DNA of 34,552 nucleotides from JBBCJM01 sp037190175 (GTDB lineage Bacteria; Pseudomonadota; Alphaproteobacteria; Rhodobacterales; Rhodobacteraceae): contig JBBCJM010000079.1 of NCBI GenBank assembly GCA_037190175.1, positions 1 through 34,552 of the forward strand, read 5' to 3'. This document shows, one piece after another, positions 22,712 through 30,718 of this stretch; within the stretch, counting starts at the first letter, position 1; each line of letters opens with the position of its first letter. A program made the position numbers and the translations under genes. The notes below the pieces were generated by a model. It worked only from the letters and a program-made list of their open reading frames with translations, did no database searches and was not told the DNA's origin.

Positions 22712-22729
22712 CCGTCCCGACGGATCCCG

Positions 22730-24988
22730 TCAGAACGAATGCGCCAGCGTCAGCGAGAAGTTGCGGCCGGGCTCGACATTGGCCCAGCCGTTGCCCCGGT
22801 TGCCCGAGTAGAGCTGTTCGTCGAACACGTTGTTGGCGTTGAAGCGGATCGCGGTGGTCTCGCTCACCTTGTAGCTCGCCATCAGGTCCACCCGCCAGTG
22901 GCTGGGCAGCGCCACGGTGCCGGTGGCGTTCAGGTTGCGCTTGCCCACGTACTGCGCCCCGCCGCCCAGCGTCAGCCTGTCGTTCACCGCATAGGTCGTC
23001 CACAGCGAGAGGCTGTGCATCGGCGTGGCGGTGATCCGGGTGCCGTTGTTCGGGCTGGGGGTGCAGACCGTGCCGTCGCAGTTGTAGCCGCCGTCGACGA
23101 TCTTGCCGTCGATATAGGCATAGCCGGCCGAAACGCCCCAGCGGTCGTTGATCTGGCCCGCCACGTCCAGCTCGAGGCCCTGCGTGCGGGTCCGGCCGAT
23201 GTTCTGGGTGGTGGCGATGCCGTCCGGGTCGAAGCCGGTGACGCGGGCGTTGTCCTTCCTGGTCAGGTAGAGCGCGGCCGAGACGAACAGCCGCTCGTCG
23301 AAGAGCGCCCATTTGGTGCCGAGCTCATAGCTGTAGGCCCGTTCCGGCGCCAGCGCGTCGAGGCTGGAGTTGGGGCCGCCGCCCACCCCGTTGCCTTCGC
23401 CCGCCGGGTTGGCCGAGGTGCCGACCGAGACATAGACGCTGCCGTTCCCGGCGGGCTTGTAGACGATGCCGAGGTTGCCGTTCCAGAAGCTGGAGCTGTT
23501 GGCGTTGGTCACCGTGCCGGAGGCGACCGAGAAGGTCTCGGCCTTGAACTTGTCGTAGCGCAGGCCGAAGCTCAGCTCCCATTGCGGCGACAGCTCCACC
23601 ACGTCGAAGGCATAGATCGCCCGGGTGCGATAGCTGCTGATCGAGGTCGCCGGGCCGTGGGTGATGGTGCCGCCCGCCCAGGAGGTGGTGGGGTCGGGAT
23701 CGTCGTAGGGCGTGTTGCCCGAGAAGCCCGGCGGGTTGGTCACCGTGATGCCCATGGTGCTGACCTCGGCGTCCGACAGATCCACCCCGATGGCGAAGGT
23801 GTGCTTCAGGCCGCCCAGATACGCCTCGCCCGTCAGTTGCGAGTTGAAGGCGAGGTCTTCGCCCTTGCGGCTGGACTGCCGGTTGGAGCGGGTGGATTCC
23901 GTGGCGGTGCCGTTCGGCAGCGACACCACGTACCAGTTGGAGTTCGACGCCTTGCGCAGGGTGGTGCTCCAGGTCAGCGTTGGCGAGATCTCGTGGTCCA
24001 GCCGCAGGAAGCCCGAACGGGTGATGCCCTCGTGCTTGTCGCGCTCCGGGATGCCGTAGAAGGCGCTGGTGCGCACGTCCATCGGCAGATAGGGATCCTC
24101 CGGGGTGCCCGAGCCGCGGGCGAAGGGCAGCGTCTCGGTGGTGGCCGAGGTCAGCGGCACCCCGTAGTCGAGGATGTCGTTGTCCTTGTAGTAGTAGAGG
24201 CCCGCGGTCAGCGTGGTGGCGTCGCCGATGCGGTAGCTGAGGCTGGGGGCCAGGCCGAGCCGCTTCGAGGTCCTGCCGTCGCGGCCGTAGAGCGAATCGG
24301 CGTCCTGCGCCATCAGGTTCAGCCGCAGGCCGAGATCGCCGAAGGAGCGGTTCATGTCCAGCGTGGCGCGCTTGTAGGCGCCCGTGCCGAAGCTCAGCGC
24401 CGCGTCGTTGAAGGTCTCGCCGGCGATCGGGGTCTTGGAGGTCAGGTTGATCGTGCCCCCGGTCGAGCCGGTGCCCGCGGCGGTGCCGCCCGGGCCCTTG
24501 GTGATCTCCACCGTCTCCAGGTTGAAGGCTTCGTACTCGGTGCGCAGCGGGCTGCGGAAGCCGTCCACCAGGATGTCGTTGGTGGCGTTGTTGCCGCGGA
24601 TGGAGGGCATGGTGCCGGCCGGGTTGCCGCCCTCGCCGGTGCCCAGCGTGATGCCGGGGGTGGCGCGCAGGATGTCGGTCAGCGAGGTCTGGCCGCGCTC
24701 GGCGATCTCGCGCCGGGTGATGACCTTGATCGTCTTGGGCGTGTCCAGGATGGGGGTCAGCACCTTGTCGCTGCCGCTCTCGGTGGTGGTGTATTCGGTG
24801 GCAGCCTCGTTCCCCTTGGGCCCGTCCACCACGATGGTGTCGAGCTGCACGGTGCCGCCGGTGGTCTGGGCCAGGGCGGGGCCGGCGACGGCGGCCGAGA
24901 TGGCGATGACGGGCAGGAGGCCCAGCGTGGGCATCCGCCGCGCGCCGTCAGGCTCGGGCAGGGGGTGGAGGGGGCAGGGCGTGGGCAT
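22730..24988 (-). CDS. TonB-dependent siderophore receptor, copy 2
   Basis: The 752-residue receptor has the same signal peptide as copy 1 (PCPLHPLPEPDGARRMPTLG onward, ending PALAQ). The plug has PKTIKVITRREI, ATPGITLGTGEGG, IRGNNATNDILVDGFRSPL and VEITKGPGGTAAGTGSTGGTINLTSK. The barrel ends LTLAHSF with a terminal Phe. I place the start at the ATG 24988, after GGGAGC, because it aligns with copy 1; the frame stays open further upstream. The barrel differs widely from copy 1, so the two probably take different catecholates or the mono-, di- and triferric forms of one. Loops contain a Cys pair in GGYNCDGTVCTPS near residue 646. Confidence 0.92.
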   Translation of the reverse strand: MPTPCPLHPLPEPDGARRMPTLGLLPVIAISAAVAGPALAQTTGGTVQLDTIVVDGPKGNEAATEYTTTESGSDKVLTPILDTPKTIKVITRREIAERGQTSLTDILRATPGITLGTGEGGNPAGTMPSIRGNNATNDILVDGFRSPLRTEYEAFNLETVEITKGPGGTAAGTGSTGGTINLTSKTPIAGETFNDAALSFGTGAYKRATLDMNRSFGDLGLRLNLMAQDADSLYGRDGRTSKRLGLAPSLSYRIGDATTLTAGLYYYKDNDILDYGVPLTSATTETLPFARGSGTPEDPYLPMDVRTSAFYGIPERDKHEGITRSGFLRLDHEISPTLTWSTTLRKASNSNWYVVSLPNGTATESTRSNRQSSRKGEDLAFNSQLTGEAYLGGLKHTFAIGVDLSDAEVSTMGITVTNPPGFSGNTPYDDPDPTTSWAGGTITHGPATSISSYRTRAIYAFDVVELSPQWELSFGLRYDKFKAETFSVASGTVTNANSSSFWNGNLGIVYKPAGNGSVYVSVGTSANPAGEGNGVGGGPNSSLDALAPERAYSYELGTKWALFDERLFVSAALYLTRKDNARVTGFDPDGIATTQNIGRTRTQGLELDVAGQINDRWGVSAGYAYIDGKIVDGGYNCDGTVCTPSPNNGTRITATPMHSLSLWTTYAVNDRLTLGGGAQYVGKRNLNATGTVALPSHWRVDLMASYKVSETTAIRFNANNVFDEQLYSGNRGNGWANVEPGRNFSLTLAHSF

Positions 24989-25160
24989 GTCGGAAGCTCC
25001 CGGGCAAGAGATGCAAAATCCCCCGCGCGTCAGGCACGGGGGGAGGCCGAGATGCTGGCTGGATGGCTTGCCGAAGGGCGGTGCCGGCCCGGGCGAGGGA
25101 ATCCCGTCCGGCAACCGTCAGCTTCTGAAAAGATCACGCGAGCGTTTTTGTCAACTATCG
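24989..25160 (-). promoter_or_regulatory. Conserved leader of receptor copy 2
   Basis: It has the same CGATAGTTGACAAAAA element (25160-25145) and a leader of about 155 bases with blocks identical to copy 1, including a 25-base block that reads AIQPASR in one frame. The ATG of the copy 1 small ORF is a CTG here (25121), and the frame runs on into the receptor start, so coding is less certain in this copy. Confidence 0.5.
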
Positions 25161-25240
25161 ACCTGCGGCCGGATGGCATCCGGGCGCGCATGGCGCAGGA
25201 AGGCCACGACCGGCGACGGCACGGCCGTCCCGCCGGGCGG

Positions 25241-26206
25241 TCACAGCCCCTTCGCCTCGGCCTCCAGCTCCACCAGCAGCGGCGTGGCCTCGCGCCAGTG
25301 GCGATACCAGTCCTCCACCGCGGTGCCGAAGATCTCGGGCCCTGCCTCCACCAGCGGCGCGCCGGCCTCGCGCAGCTTCATGCGGTAGGATTCGTCGATC
25401 TCCGCATAGGCGGCGCGGATGCGGGCGGTTTCCCCGGCGATCAGCCGGGTCAGCAGCGCGCGGTCCTCCTCGGAAAGCGTCTGCCACTTGCGGGCCGAGG
25501 CCACGGCGACCATGGGGAAGATCATGTGCCGGGTATCCAGCACCGCGGCGGAATAGTCGTGGAAGCGGCTGTTGAAGGTGCCCTCCAGGTCGATCTGCAT
25601 CCCGTCGATCTGGCCGTTGGTATAGGCGTCGAACAGTTCCGGCAGCGGCAGCGGCGTGGGGGCGGCGCCCGCGCGGGTCCAGAAGTCCAGCTCCTGCGTC
25701 AGCGGCACGGTGCGGATCTTGCGCCCCGCCAGGGTGCCGCCCTCGGCGAGCGGCTTGGACACCAGCACGATCCGCATCCCGGCCATGCCGTAGCCCAGGC
25801 CGTGCAGCCCCAGCGCCCCCAGCTTGCCCTGCAACCCGGTGGCGGTGGGGCCTTCCAGCAGCCGGGCAGCCTTTTCGGCGTCCGGCACCAGGTAGGGCGC
25901 GATCAGGATGCCGAAGTCGGGGTCGCGGTTGGCCAGTTCCCCGATGGTCAGGAAGGCCAGGTCCAGCGCGCCCGACTGCAGCTGTTGCAGCATCTGCGCC
26001 TCGCTGCCCAGCTGGCCCGAGGGGAACACGTTCAGCTTCAGCCGCCCGCCGGTCTCGGCCTCCACCGCCGCGGCGAGGTCCATGGCCGAGCGGGTCCACT
26101 GGTGCGGCGGCGGGGTGACCATGCCGATCCGCAGCTCCTGCGCCAGCGCGGCTGAGCCCAGCACCAGCCCGGCCACCAGGCCCGGCACCCATCTGAAGAA
26201 ACGCAT
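25241..26206 (-). CDS. dctP: TRAP transporter substrate-binding protein DctP, second system
   Basis: The 321-residue periplasmic receptor has a signal peptide (MRFFRWVPGLVAGLVLGSAALAQ) followed by ELRIGMVTPPPHQW. The core segments GYGMAGMRIVLVSKPL, LAGRKIRTVPLTQELDFWTRAGAAPTPLPLPELFDAYTNGQIDGMQIDLEG and FNSRFHDYSAAVLDTRHMIFPM match the DctP family. The IRTV arginine is the usual carboxylate anchor. GGGAGG precedes the ATG and the dctM stop TAG ends 2 bases before it. It is last in a dctQ-dctM-dctP operon, the reverse order of the first TRAP system. The ligand is unknown. Confidence 0.93.
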   Translation of the reverse strand: MRFFRWVPGLVAGLVLGSAALAQELRIGMVTPPPHQWTRSAMDLAAAVEAETGGRLKLNVFPSGQLGSEAQMLQQLQSGALDLAFLTIGELANRDPDFGILIAPYLVPDAEKAARLLEGPTATGLQGKLGALGLHGLGYGMAGMRIVLVSKPLAEGGTLAGRKIRTVPLTQELDFWTRAGAAPTPLPLPELFDAYTNGQIDGMQIDLEGTFNSRFHDYSAAVLDTRHMIFPMVAVASARKWQTLSEEDRALLTRLIAGETARIRAAYAEIDESYRMKLREAGAPLVEAGPEIFGTAVEDWYRHWREATPLLVELEAEAKGL

Positions 26207-26207
26207 C

Positions 26208-27470
26208 CTATCCTCCCGGATTTGCGGCCAGCGCCGCGATGACAGTCATGCCGCCCAGCACCGCCAGCACGGCGGCGAAGAACGGCAGCAGGAGCCACGA
26301 GAGCCGCCCGGCGGAAACCCCGGTCAGCATCGCGGCGACGTAGAGGCCCGCGCCCACCGGCGGGGTCAGCAGGCCCAGCGTCAGGTTCAGGCACAGGATC
26401 AGGCCGAAGGTCATGGCGTCGATCCCGTAGACATCCGTCGCCACCGGCAGCAGGACCGGCGCGGTCAGGATGATGGCCGGAATGGGCTCCAGCACCGTGC
26501 CCAGCGCCAGCAGCACGAGGTTCAGCAGGATCAGGAACATCAGGGGCGAGCCCGCCATGGCCTGGATCGCCGCCGCCAGCCCCGCCGGCAGGTTGCCGAA
26601 GGTCAGCACCCAGCCCAAAGCCTGCGCCGCCGCCACGAGGTAGAGCACCGCCCCCGAGGTCAGCGCGGTGCGGGCCAGCGCCCCGGGGAGGTCGGCAAGT
26701 TTCAGTTCGCCATAGACCGGCCCGCCCACCAGGATCGCGGCCAGCGAGGCCAGGGCCGCCGCCTCGGTCGGCGTGGCGATCCCGCCCAGGATCGAGCCCA
26801 CCGCCACCAGCGGCACGAAGAGCGCGGGCAGCGCCCCAGCGGCGGCCCGCACCCGCCGCCGCAGGGGCTGCGCCTGCACCCGCGGCAGCCCGTGCCGCCA
26901 GCCCAGCCAGGCGATCACCGCGGCGAAGGCCGCGGTCAGCACCAGCCCCGGCGCCACCGCGGCGACGAACAGATCCCCCACCGGCACCTGCGCCACCGTG
27001 GCATAGACGATGAGGTTGATCGAGGGCGGCAGCACCGGGGCCAGCAGGCTCCCCGCCGCGATGACCGAGGCGGAGAGGTCGCGCGGATAGCCCGCCCGCT
27101 CCATCTCCGGCACCGCCAGCCGGGCTATCACGGTCAGTTGCGCCACGGTGGAGCCCAGGATCGCGGCCAGCATCAGGTTGGCCAGCAGGCTCACCTGCGC
27201 CAGCCCGGCGCGCAGGGGCAGCATCATCGCCTCGGCCAGCGCCAGCAGCCGCCGCCCGATCCCCCCCGCACCCATCAACTCGCCCAGCAGGATGAAGAGC
27301 GGCAGCGAGATCAGGCCATAGCTCTCGATCCCCGCGAACAGTTGCTGGGGGAAGCCCACCAGCAGCAGCGGGTTGTCGGAGACGATCAGGATCAGCGCCG
27401 CGGCCAGCAGCGCGAAGGCGATGGGCGCGCCGATGGCCAGCGCCAGCAGGAAGGACAGGCCCGCGGTCAT
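26208..27470 (-). CDS. dctM: TRAP transporter large permease DctM, second system
   Basis: The 420-residue membrane protein contains AAGSLLAPVLPPSINLIVYATVAQVPVGDLF near residues 137-167 and LILCLNLTLGLLTPPVGAGLYVAAM near 358-382, the paired PPS/PPVG transport motifs. ISLPLFILLGELMGAGGIGRRL near 49 is also standard. Its start overlaps the dctQ stop as ATGA at 27470, which I prefer over an in-frame ATG at 27482. Confidence 0.93.
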   Translation of the reverse strand: MTAGLSFLLALAIGAPIAFALLAAALILIVSDNPLLLVGFPQQLFAGIESYGLISLPLFILLGELMGAGGIGRRLLALAEAMMLPLRAGLAQVSLLANLMLAAILGSTVAQLTVIARLAVPEMERAGYPRDLSASVIAAGSLLAPVLPPSINLIVYATVAQVPVGDLFVAAVAPGLVLTAAFAAVIAWLGWRHGLPRVQAQPLRRRVRAAAGALPALFVPLVAVGSILGGIATPTEAAALASLAAILVGGPVYGELKLADLPGALARTALTSGAVLYLVAAAQALGWVLTFGNLPAGLAAAIQAMAGSPLMFLILLNLVLLALGTVLEPIPAIILTAPVLLPVATDVYGIDAMTFGLILCLNLTLGLLTPPVGAGLYVAAMLTGVSAGRLSWLLLPFFAAVLAVLGGMTVIAALAANPGG

Positions 27471-28039
27471 GACTGCCGCCACAGCGCCAGATCCTCGGCC
27501 AGCGCCGCCAGCGCGTGGATCAGCGCGGTCAGGCAGGACAGGGGAATGGCCAGCCAGAACCAGATCTTCCTGATGCCCAGGGTCTGGGTCGGATCGGTCC
27601 AGACGAAGTTGAAGGTCTCGGCCCCCAGCGCGGCGCCCGAGCCCGCGCGGATGAGCCCCGGCAGGTCCAGCCAGCGCCAGACCACCACCGCCATCACCCC
27701 CAGGAACCCCACCACCAGCGCGTCGGTGGCCGCCGCCAGCCCGGCCCGGGCCCGCGGCCTTAGGACGTCCGGCACCAGCCCGATGGTCATATGCGCCCGC
27801 GCCGCCACGGCCAGCGAGCCGCCCAGGAAGGCCAGCACCACCATCAGGTGCACCGCCAGTTCGTCGGTCCAGACCAGCGGCCGGCCCAGGCTGCGCGAGG
27901 CCGCATTGGCCAGCATCAGCCCCAGGATCGCCGCCACCAGCAAGCCCCCCACCGCCGTCTCGGCCCGCATCACCGCGCGGCTCAGCCCCGGCAGCAGGCC
28001 GGTGCGCAGCGCGGGGGCGGTGGTGGGAAGCGAGGACAT
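27467..28039 (-). CDS. dctQ: TRAP transporter small permease DctQ, second system
   Basis: The 190-residue membrane protein has hydrophobic segments near residues 28-48 (AVGGLLVAAILGLMLANAA), 63-80, 98-125 and 160-182. SRSLGRPLVWTDELAVHLMVVLAFLGGSLAVAARAHM matches the DctQ signature, with WTDE before the second helix. I choose the ATG at 28039 (MSSLPTT); the frame stays open to a GTG at 28087 but that would add an unlikely proline-rich tail. It is first in its operon, under the promoter at 28121-28149. Confidence 0.88.
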   Translation of the reverse strand: MSSLPTTAPALRTGLLPGLSRAVMRAETAVGGLLVAAILGLMLANAASRSLGRPLVWTDELAVHLMVVLAFLGGSLAVAARAHMTIGLVPDVLRPRARAGLAAATDALVVGFLGVMAVVVWRWLDLPGLIRAGSGAALGAETFNFVWTDPTQTLGIRKIWFWLAIPLSCLTALIHALAALAEDLALWRQS

Positions 28040-28120
28040 GGCGCCGGCCTTTTGCGGAAGGGGGGGAAGGGTCCGCGGGGCTGGCACGCTGGGCGCGCTG
28101 GCTGGCGAGGGGCGGGCGCA

Positions 28121-28149
28121 GTGATAGGAACGCGCCCGGCGGGTGTCAA
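28121..28149 (-). promoter_or_regulatory. Promoter of the second TRAP operon
   Basis: On the minus strand TTGACA (28149-28144), exactly 17 bases, then TATCAC (28126-28121). This is the cleanest sigma-70 match in the window and lies about 80 bases before the dctQ start, in the gap after the cytochrome b561 gene, so the TRAP genes need not depend on read-through from b561. Confidence 0.65.
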
Positions 28150-28159
28150 ACGGGGATCG

Positions 28160-28729
28160 TCAGCTCCCCCGCAGCCGCAACCGCCCGGCCATGCGGGCCA
28201 GCGTGCCGTCGCGCCACATGCCCTCGTGCACGCCGACCATCACCACATGGCCGGCGACCAGCGCCGCCAGCGTCCAGGCCAGTTCGCCATGCACCGCATT
28301 GCCCAAGCCCACCGCCCAGTCGACCGGCGCCTCGCGGCCGGGAAAGATGGTGAAGCCGAAGGGGGCGAAGGGCCGTTCCTCGCCCCAGGCGCGCAGCAGC
28401 GCCGCCGAGGGCACCGCCAGCATCACGGCATAGAGCGCCAGATGCCCCAGCCGCGCCGCCGTGCCCACCAGCCCCGGCCCATGCGCCGGCCGGTTGCGCC
28501 GGTTGGCGATGGCCCAGAGCACCCGCGCCACGATCAGGCAGAACAATACCGCCCCCACCGGCTGGTGCAGCCCGACGAAGAACGACACCACCGGCTGCCG
28601 CCCCAGCATCAGCCGCAATGCCATCCCGGTCCATTGCCACAGGATCAGCGCCGCGATCCCCCAGTGCAGGGCGCGGGTGACCAGCCCGTAATGGCTGGGC
28701 GTGTCGAACAGCGGAAGTCGGGATGCCAT
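28160..28729 (-). CDS. Cytochrome b561 family membrane protein
   Basis: The 189-residue protein has four hydrophobic helices (about residues 23-41, 47-72, 95-115 and 150-168). Likely haem ligands are His22 in ALHWG, His55 in GLHQPVG, His147 in AVHGELAW and His161 in AGHVVM, the spacing seen in bacterial CybB-type b561. It would carry electrons from the quinone pool across the inner membrane, with superoxide or a ferric complex as possible partners. The ATG at 28729 follows GAGGG; an upstream in-frame extension is possible but lacks sense. It diverges from the siderophore synthesis genes, which hints at a role in iron reduction; this is inference. Confidence 0.88.
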   Translation of the reverse strand: MASRLPLFDTPSHYGLVTRALHWGIAALILWQWTGMALRLMLGRQPVVSFFVGLHQPVGAVLFCLIVARVLWAIANRRNRPAHGPGLVGTAARLGHLALYAVMLAVPSAALLRAWGEERPFAPFGFTIFPGREAPVDWAVGLGNAVHGELAWTLAALVAGHVVMVGVHEGMWRDGTLARMAGRLRLRGS

Positions 28730-28796
28730 GGGCCGGCCCTCATGTTTCCGCCCGCTTAGCGTCATCGGCCGCGGCTTCCAAGCCGTCCGCGCGGAA

Positions 28797-28827
28797 AGTT
28801 GACTCATTTTCTCGGGTGTCCTAAGGG
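28797..28827 (+). promoter_or_regulatory. Possible promoter/operator of the siderophore genes
   Basis: AGTTGACTCATTTT lies 69 bases before the ligase start. TTGACT (28799-28804), 17 bases, TAAGGG is a weak promoter. AGTTGAC also opens the leaders of both receptor genes, and TGACTCA is a small palindrome, so an iron-responsive regulator could bind here. Confidence 0.35.
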
Positions 28828-28871
28828 CGAGACAGGGGCGGACAACGCCCACCCGATCCAGAGGCACCCCC

Positions 28872-30488
28872 GTGAGCATCCCGGCAGAAACGGACAGCCC
28901 GCCCCGGCAGGTCTGGCCCCCCGAATTCGCCGCGCGCTATCGCGCCGCCGGCTGGTGGCGGGGCGAAACCTTCGGTGGCTTCCTGCGCCAGCGCGCGGCC
29001 GAACACCCGGACCGGCTGGCGGTGGTGGGCGGGGCGGACCGCTGGACCTATGCCGAGCTGCTGGCGCGGGCGGAGCGGGCGGCGGGCGGCTGGCAGGCGC
29101 TGGGCCTGCAACCCGGCGACCGGGTGATCGTGCAGATGCCCAATGTCGCGGTCTTCCTGCCCGCGGTCTTCGGGCTGTTCCTGGCCGGGCTGGTGCCGGT
29201 CTATGCCCTGCCCGCCCACCGGCAGACCGAGCTGGCGCATTTCGCCCGCCGCTCGGGCGCGCGCGGACTGGTGACCGTGGAGCGGCACGAGGGCTTCGAC
29301 TATCCCGCGCTGGCCCGGGCGGTCGCGGCAGAGGTGCCCGCGCTGGCCCACATCGTGGTGGCCGAGGGCGGTTTCGGCGCCAAGCCCGGCCCCTTGCCCG
29401 ACCCCGACCCCGCCTCGGTGGCCTTTTTGCAGATCTCCGGCGGCTCCACGGGGCTGTCGAAGCTGATCCCCCGCACGCATGACGACTACATCTACAGCTT
29501 CCGCGCCAGCGCCCGGATCTGCGGGCTGGGGGCGGGGTCGGTCTACATGGCCGCCCTGCCCGCAGCCCACAACTTCCCCATGAGCTCGCCCGGCATCTTC
29601 GGCACGCTCTATGCCGGCGGAAGGGTGGTGATGTGCCCCAACCCCAACCCCGCCACTGCCTTCGCCCTGATCGAGGCCGAGGGGGTGACCATCACCGGGG
29701 TGGTGCCGCCCTTGGCGCTCCTCTGGATGCAGGCCGCGGCCACGTCGAAACACGACCTCACCTCGCTGCAACTCCTCCAGGTCGGCGGGGCCAAGTTCAT
29801 GCCCGAGGCCGCGGCGCGCGTCCGCCCCAGCCTGGGCTGCCGGTTGCAACAGGTGTTCGGCATGGCCGAGGGGCTGGTGAACTACACCCGGCTGGACGAC
29901 CCCGAGGAGATCGTGCTGGGCACCCAGGGCCGCCCGATCTCCCCAGACGACGAGATCCTGATCCTGGACGACGAGGGCAACCCGGTGCCCGAGGGCGCCC
30001 CCGGCCACCTGCTGACCCGCGGCCCCTACACGATCCGCGCCTATCACAACGAGCCCGCGGCCAATGCCCGCAGCTTTACCCCCGACGGGTTCTACCGCAC
30101 CGGCGACATCGTGCGCCGCCTGCCCTCGGGCCATCTGGAGGTGCAGGGCCGCGCCGGCGACCACATCAACCGGGCGGGCGAGAAGATCTCGGCCGAGGAG
30201 ATCGAGGATCATCTGCTGGCCCATCCGCAGGTCTTCGACGCCGCCGTGGTGTCGATCCCCGACCCGTTCCTGGGCGAACGCTCCTGCGCCTTCGTGATCC
30301 CGGCCGGAGAGGCCCCGAAGCCCGCCGAGATCAAGGCCTTCGTCCGCTCCCGCGGGCTGGCCGAGTTCAAGGTGCCCGATCAGGTGGTCTTCGTGACGGA
30401 ATTCGCCACCACCGCCGTGGGCAAGATCAGCCGCAAGGCCCTGCGCGCCGCCCTGCGCGCCCGCTATCTGGAACAGGAAGCCCGATGA
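28872..30488 (+). CDS. entE: 2,3-dihydroxybenzoate-AMP ligase (EntE/DhbE)
   Basis: The 538-residue product activates 2,3-dihydroxybenzoate with ATP and loads it on the aryl carrier protein. The ATP loop ISGGSTGLSK is at residues 188-197. HNFPMSSPG (233-241) carries the Asn and Ser that in DhbE/EntE contact the catechol; salicylate-type ligases usually carry Cys at that Ser. QVFGMAEGLVNYTRLDD, FYRTGD and GRAGDHINRAGEKISAEEIE follow, and the catalytic lysine is in AVGKISRKAL near the C-terminus. The N-terminus WPPEFAARYRAAGWW is also typical of the family. It is coupled to the carrier-protein gene through ATGA. Confidence 0.93.
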   Translation: MSIPAETDSPPRQVWPPEFAARYRAAGWWRGETFGGFLRQRAAEHPDRLAVVGGADRWTYAELLARAERAAGGWQALGLQPGDRVIVQMPNVAVFLPAVFGLFLAGLVPVYALPAHRQTELAHFARRSGARGLVTVERHEGFDYPALARAVAAEVPALAHIVVAEGGFGAKPGPLPDPDPASVAFLQISGGSTGLSKLIPRTHDDYIYSFRASARICGLGAGSVYMAALPAAHNFPMSSPGIFGTLYAGGRVVMCPNPNPATAFALIEAEGVTITGVVPPLALLWMQAAATSKHDLTSLQLLQVGGAKFMPEAAARVRPSLGCRLQQVFGMAEGLVNYTRLDDPEEIVLGTQGRPISPDDEILILDDEGNPVPEGAPGHLLTRGPYTIRAYHNEPAANARSFTPDGFYRTGDIVRRLPSGHLEVQGRAGDHINRAGEKISAEEIEDHLLAHPQVFDAAVVSIPDPFLGERSCAFVIPAGEAPKPAEIKAFVRSRGLAEFKVPDQVVFVTEFATTAVGKISRKALRAALRARYLEQEAR

Positions 30489-30718
30489 CCCTGACGCTGG
30501 ACGAGATGCGCCGCGACGTGGCCGCGCTGCTGGGGATCGACCCGGCCGGGATCGGCGACGACGACAACCTGTCCGACCTGGGGCTCGATTCCATGCGGCT
30601 GATGCAGTTGGTGCTGGGGTGGGAGGAACGCGGGCTGCGCGCCGACTACGGCATCTTCGCCGAGGAGGTCTCGCTGGCCGGCTGGTGGGCCGCGATCCGG
30701 GCGGCGGGGCTGGAATGA
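30485..30718 (+). CDS. Stand-alone aryl carrier protein
   Basis: The 77-residue product is a single carrier domain. LSDLGLDSMRLMQLVLGWEERG holds the serine (in GLDS) that receives the phosphopantetheine arm. VSLAGWWAAI near the C-terminus matches EntB-type aryl carrier domains (W in helix 3). In E. coli this domain is fused to isochorismatase in EntB; here it stands alone. Start and stop overlap both neighbours by ATGA, so it is made in step with the ligase and the synthetase. It would hold the dihydroxybenzoyl thioester for the condensation domain of the next protein. Confidence 0.9.
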   Translation: MTLTLDEMRRDVAALLGIDPAGIGDDDNLSDLGLDSMRLMQLVLGWEERGLRADYGIFAEEVSLAGWWAAIRAAGLE

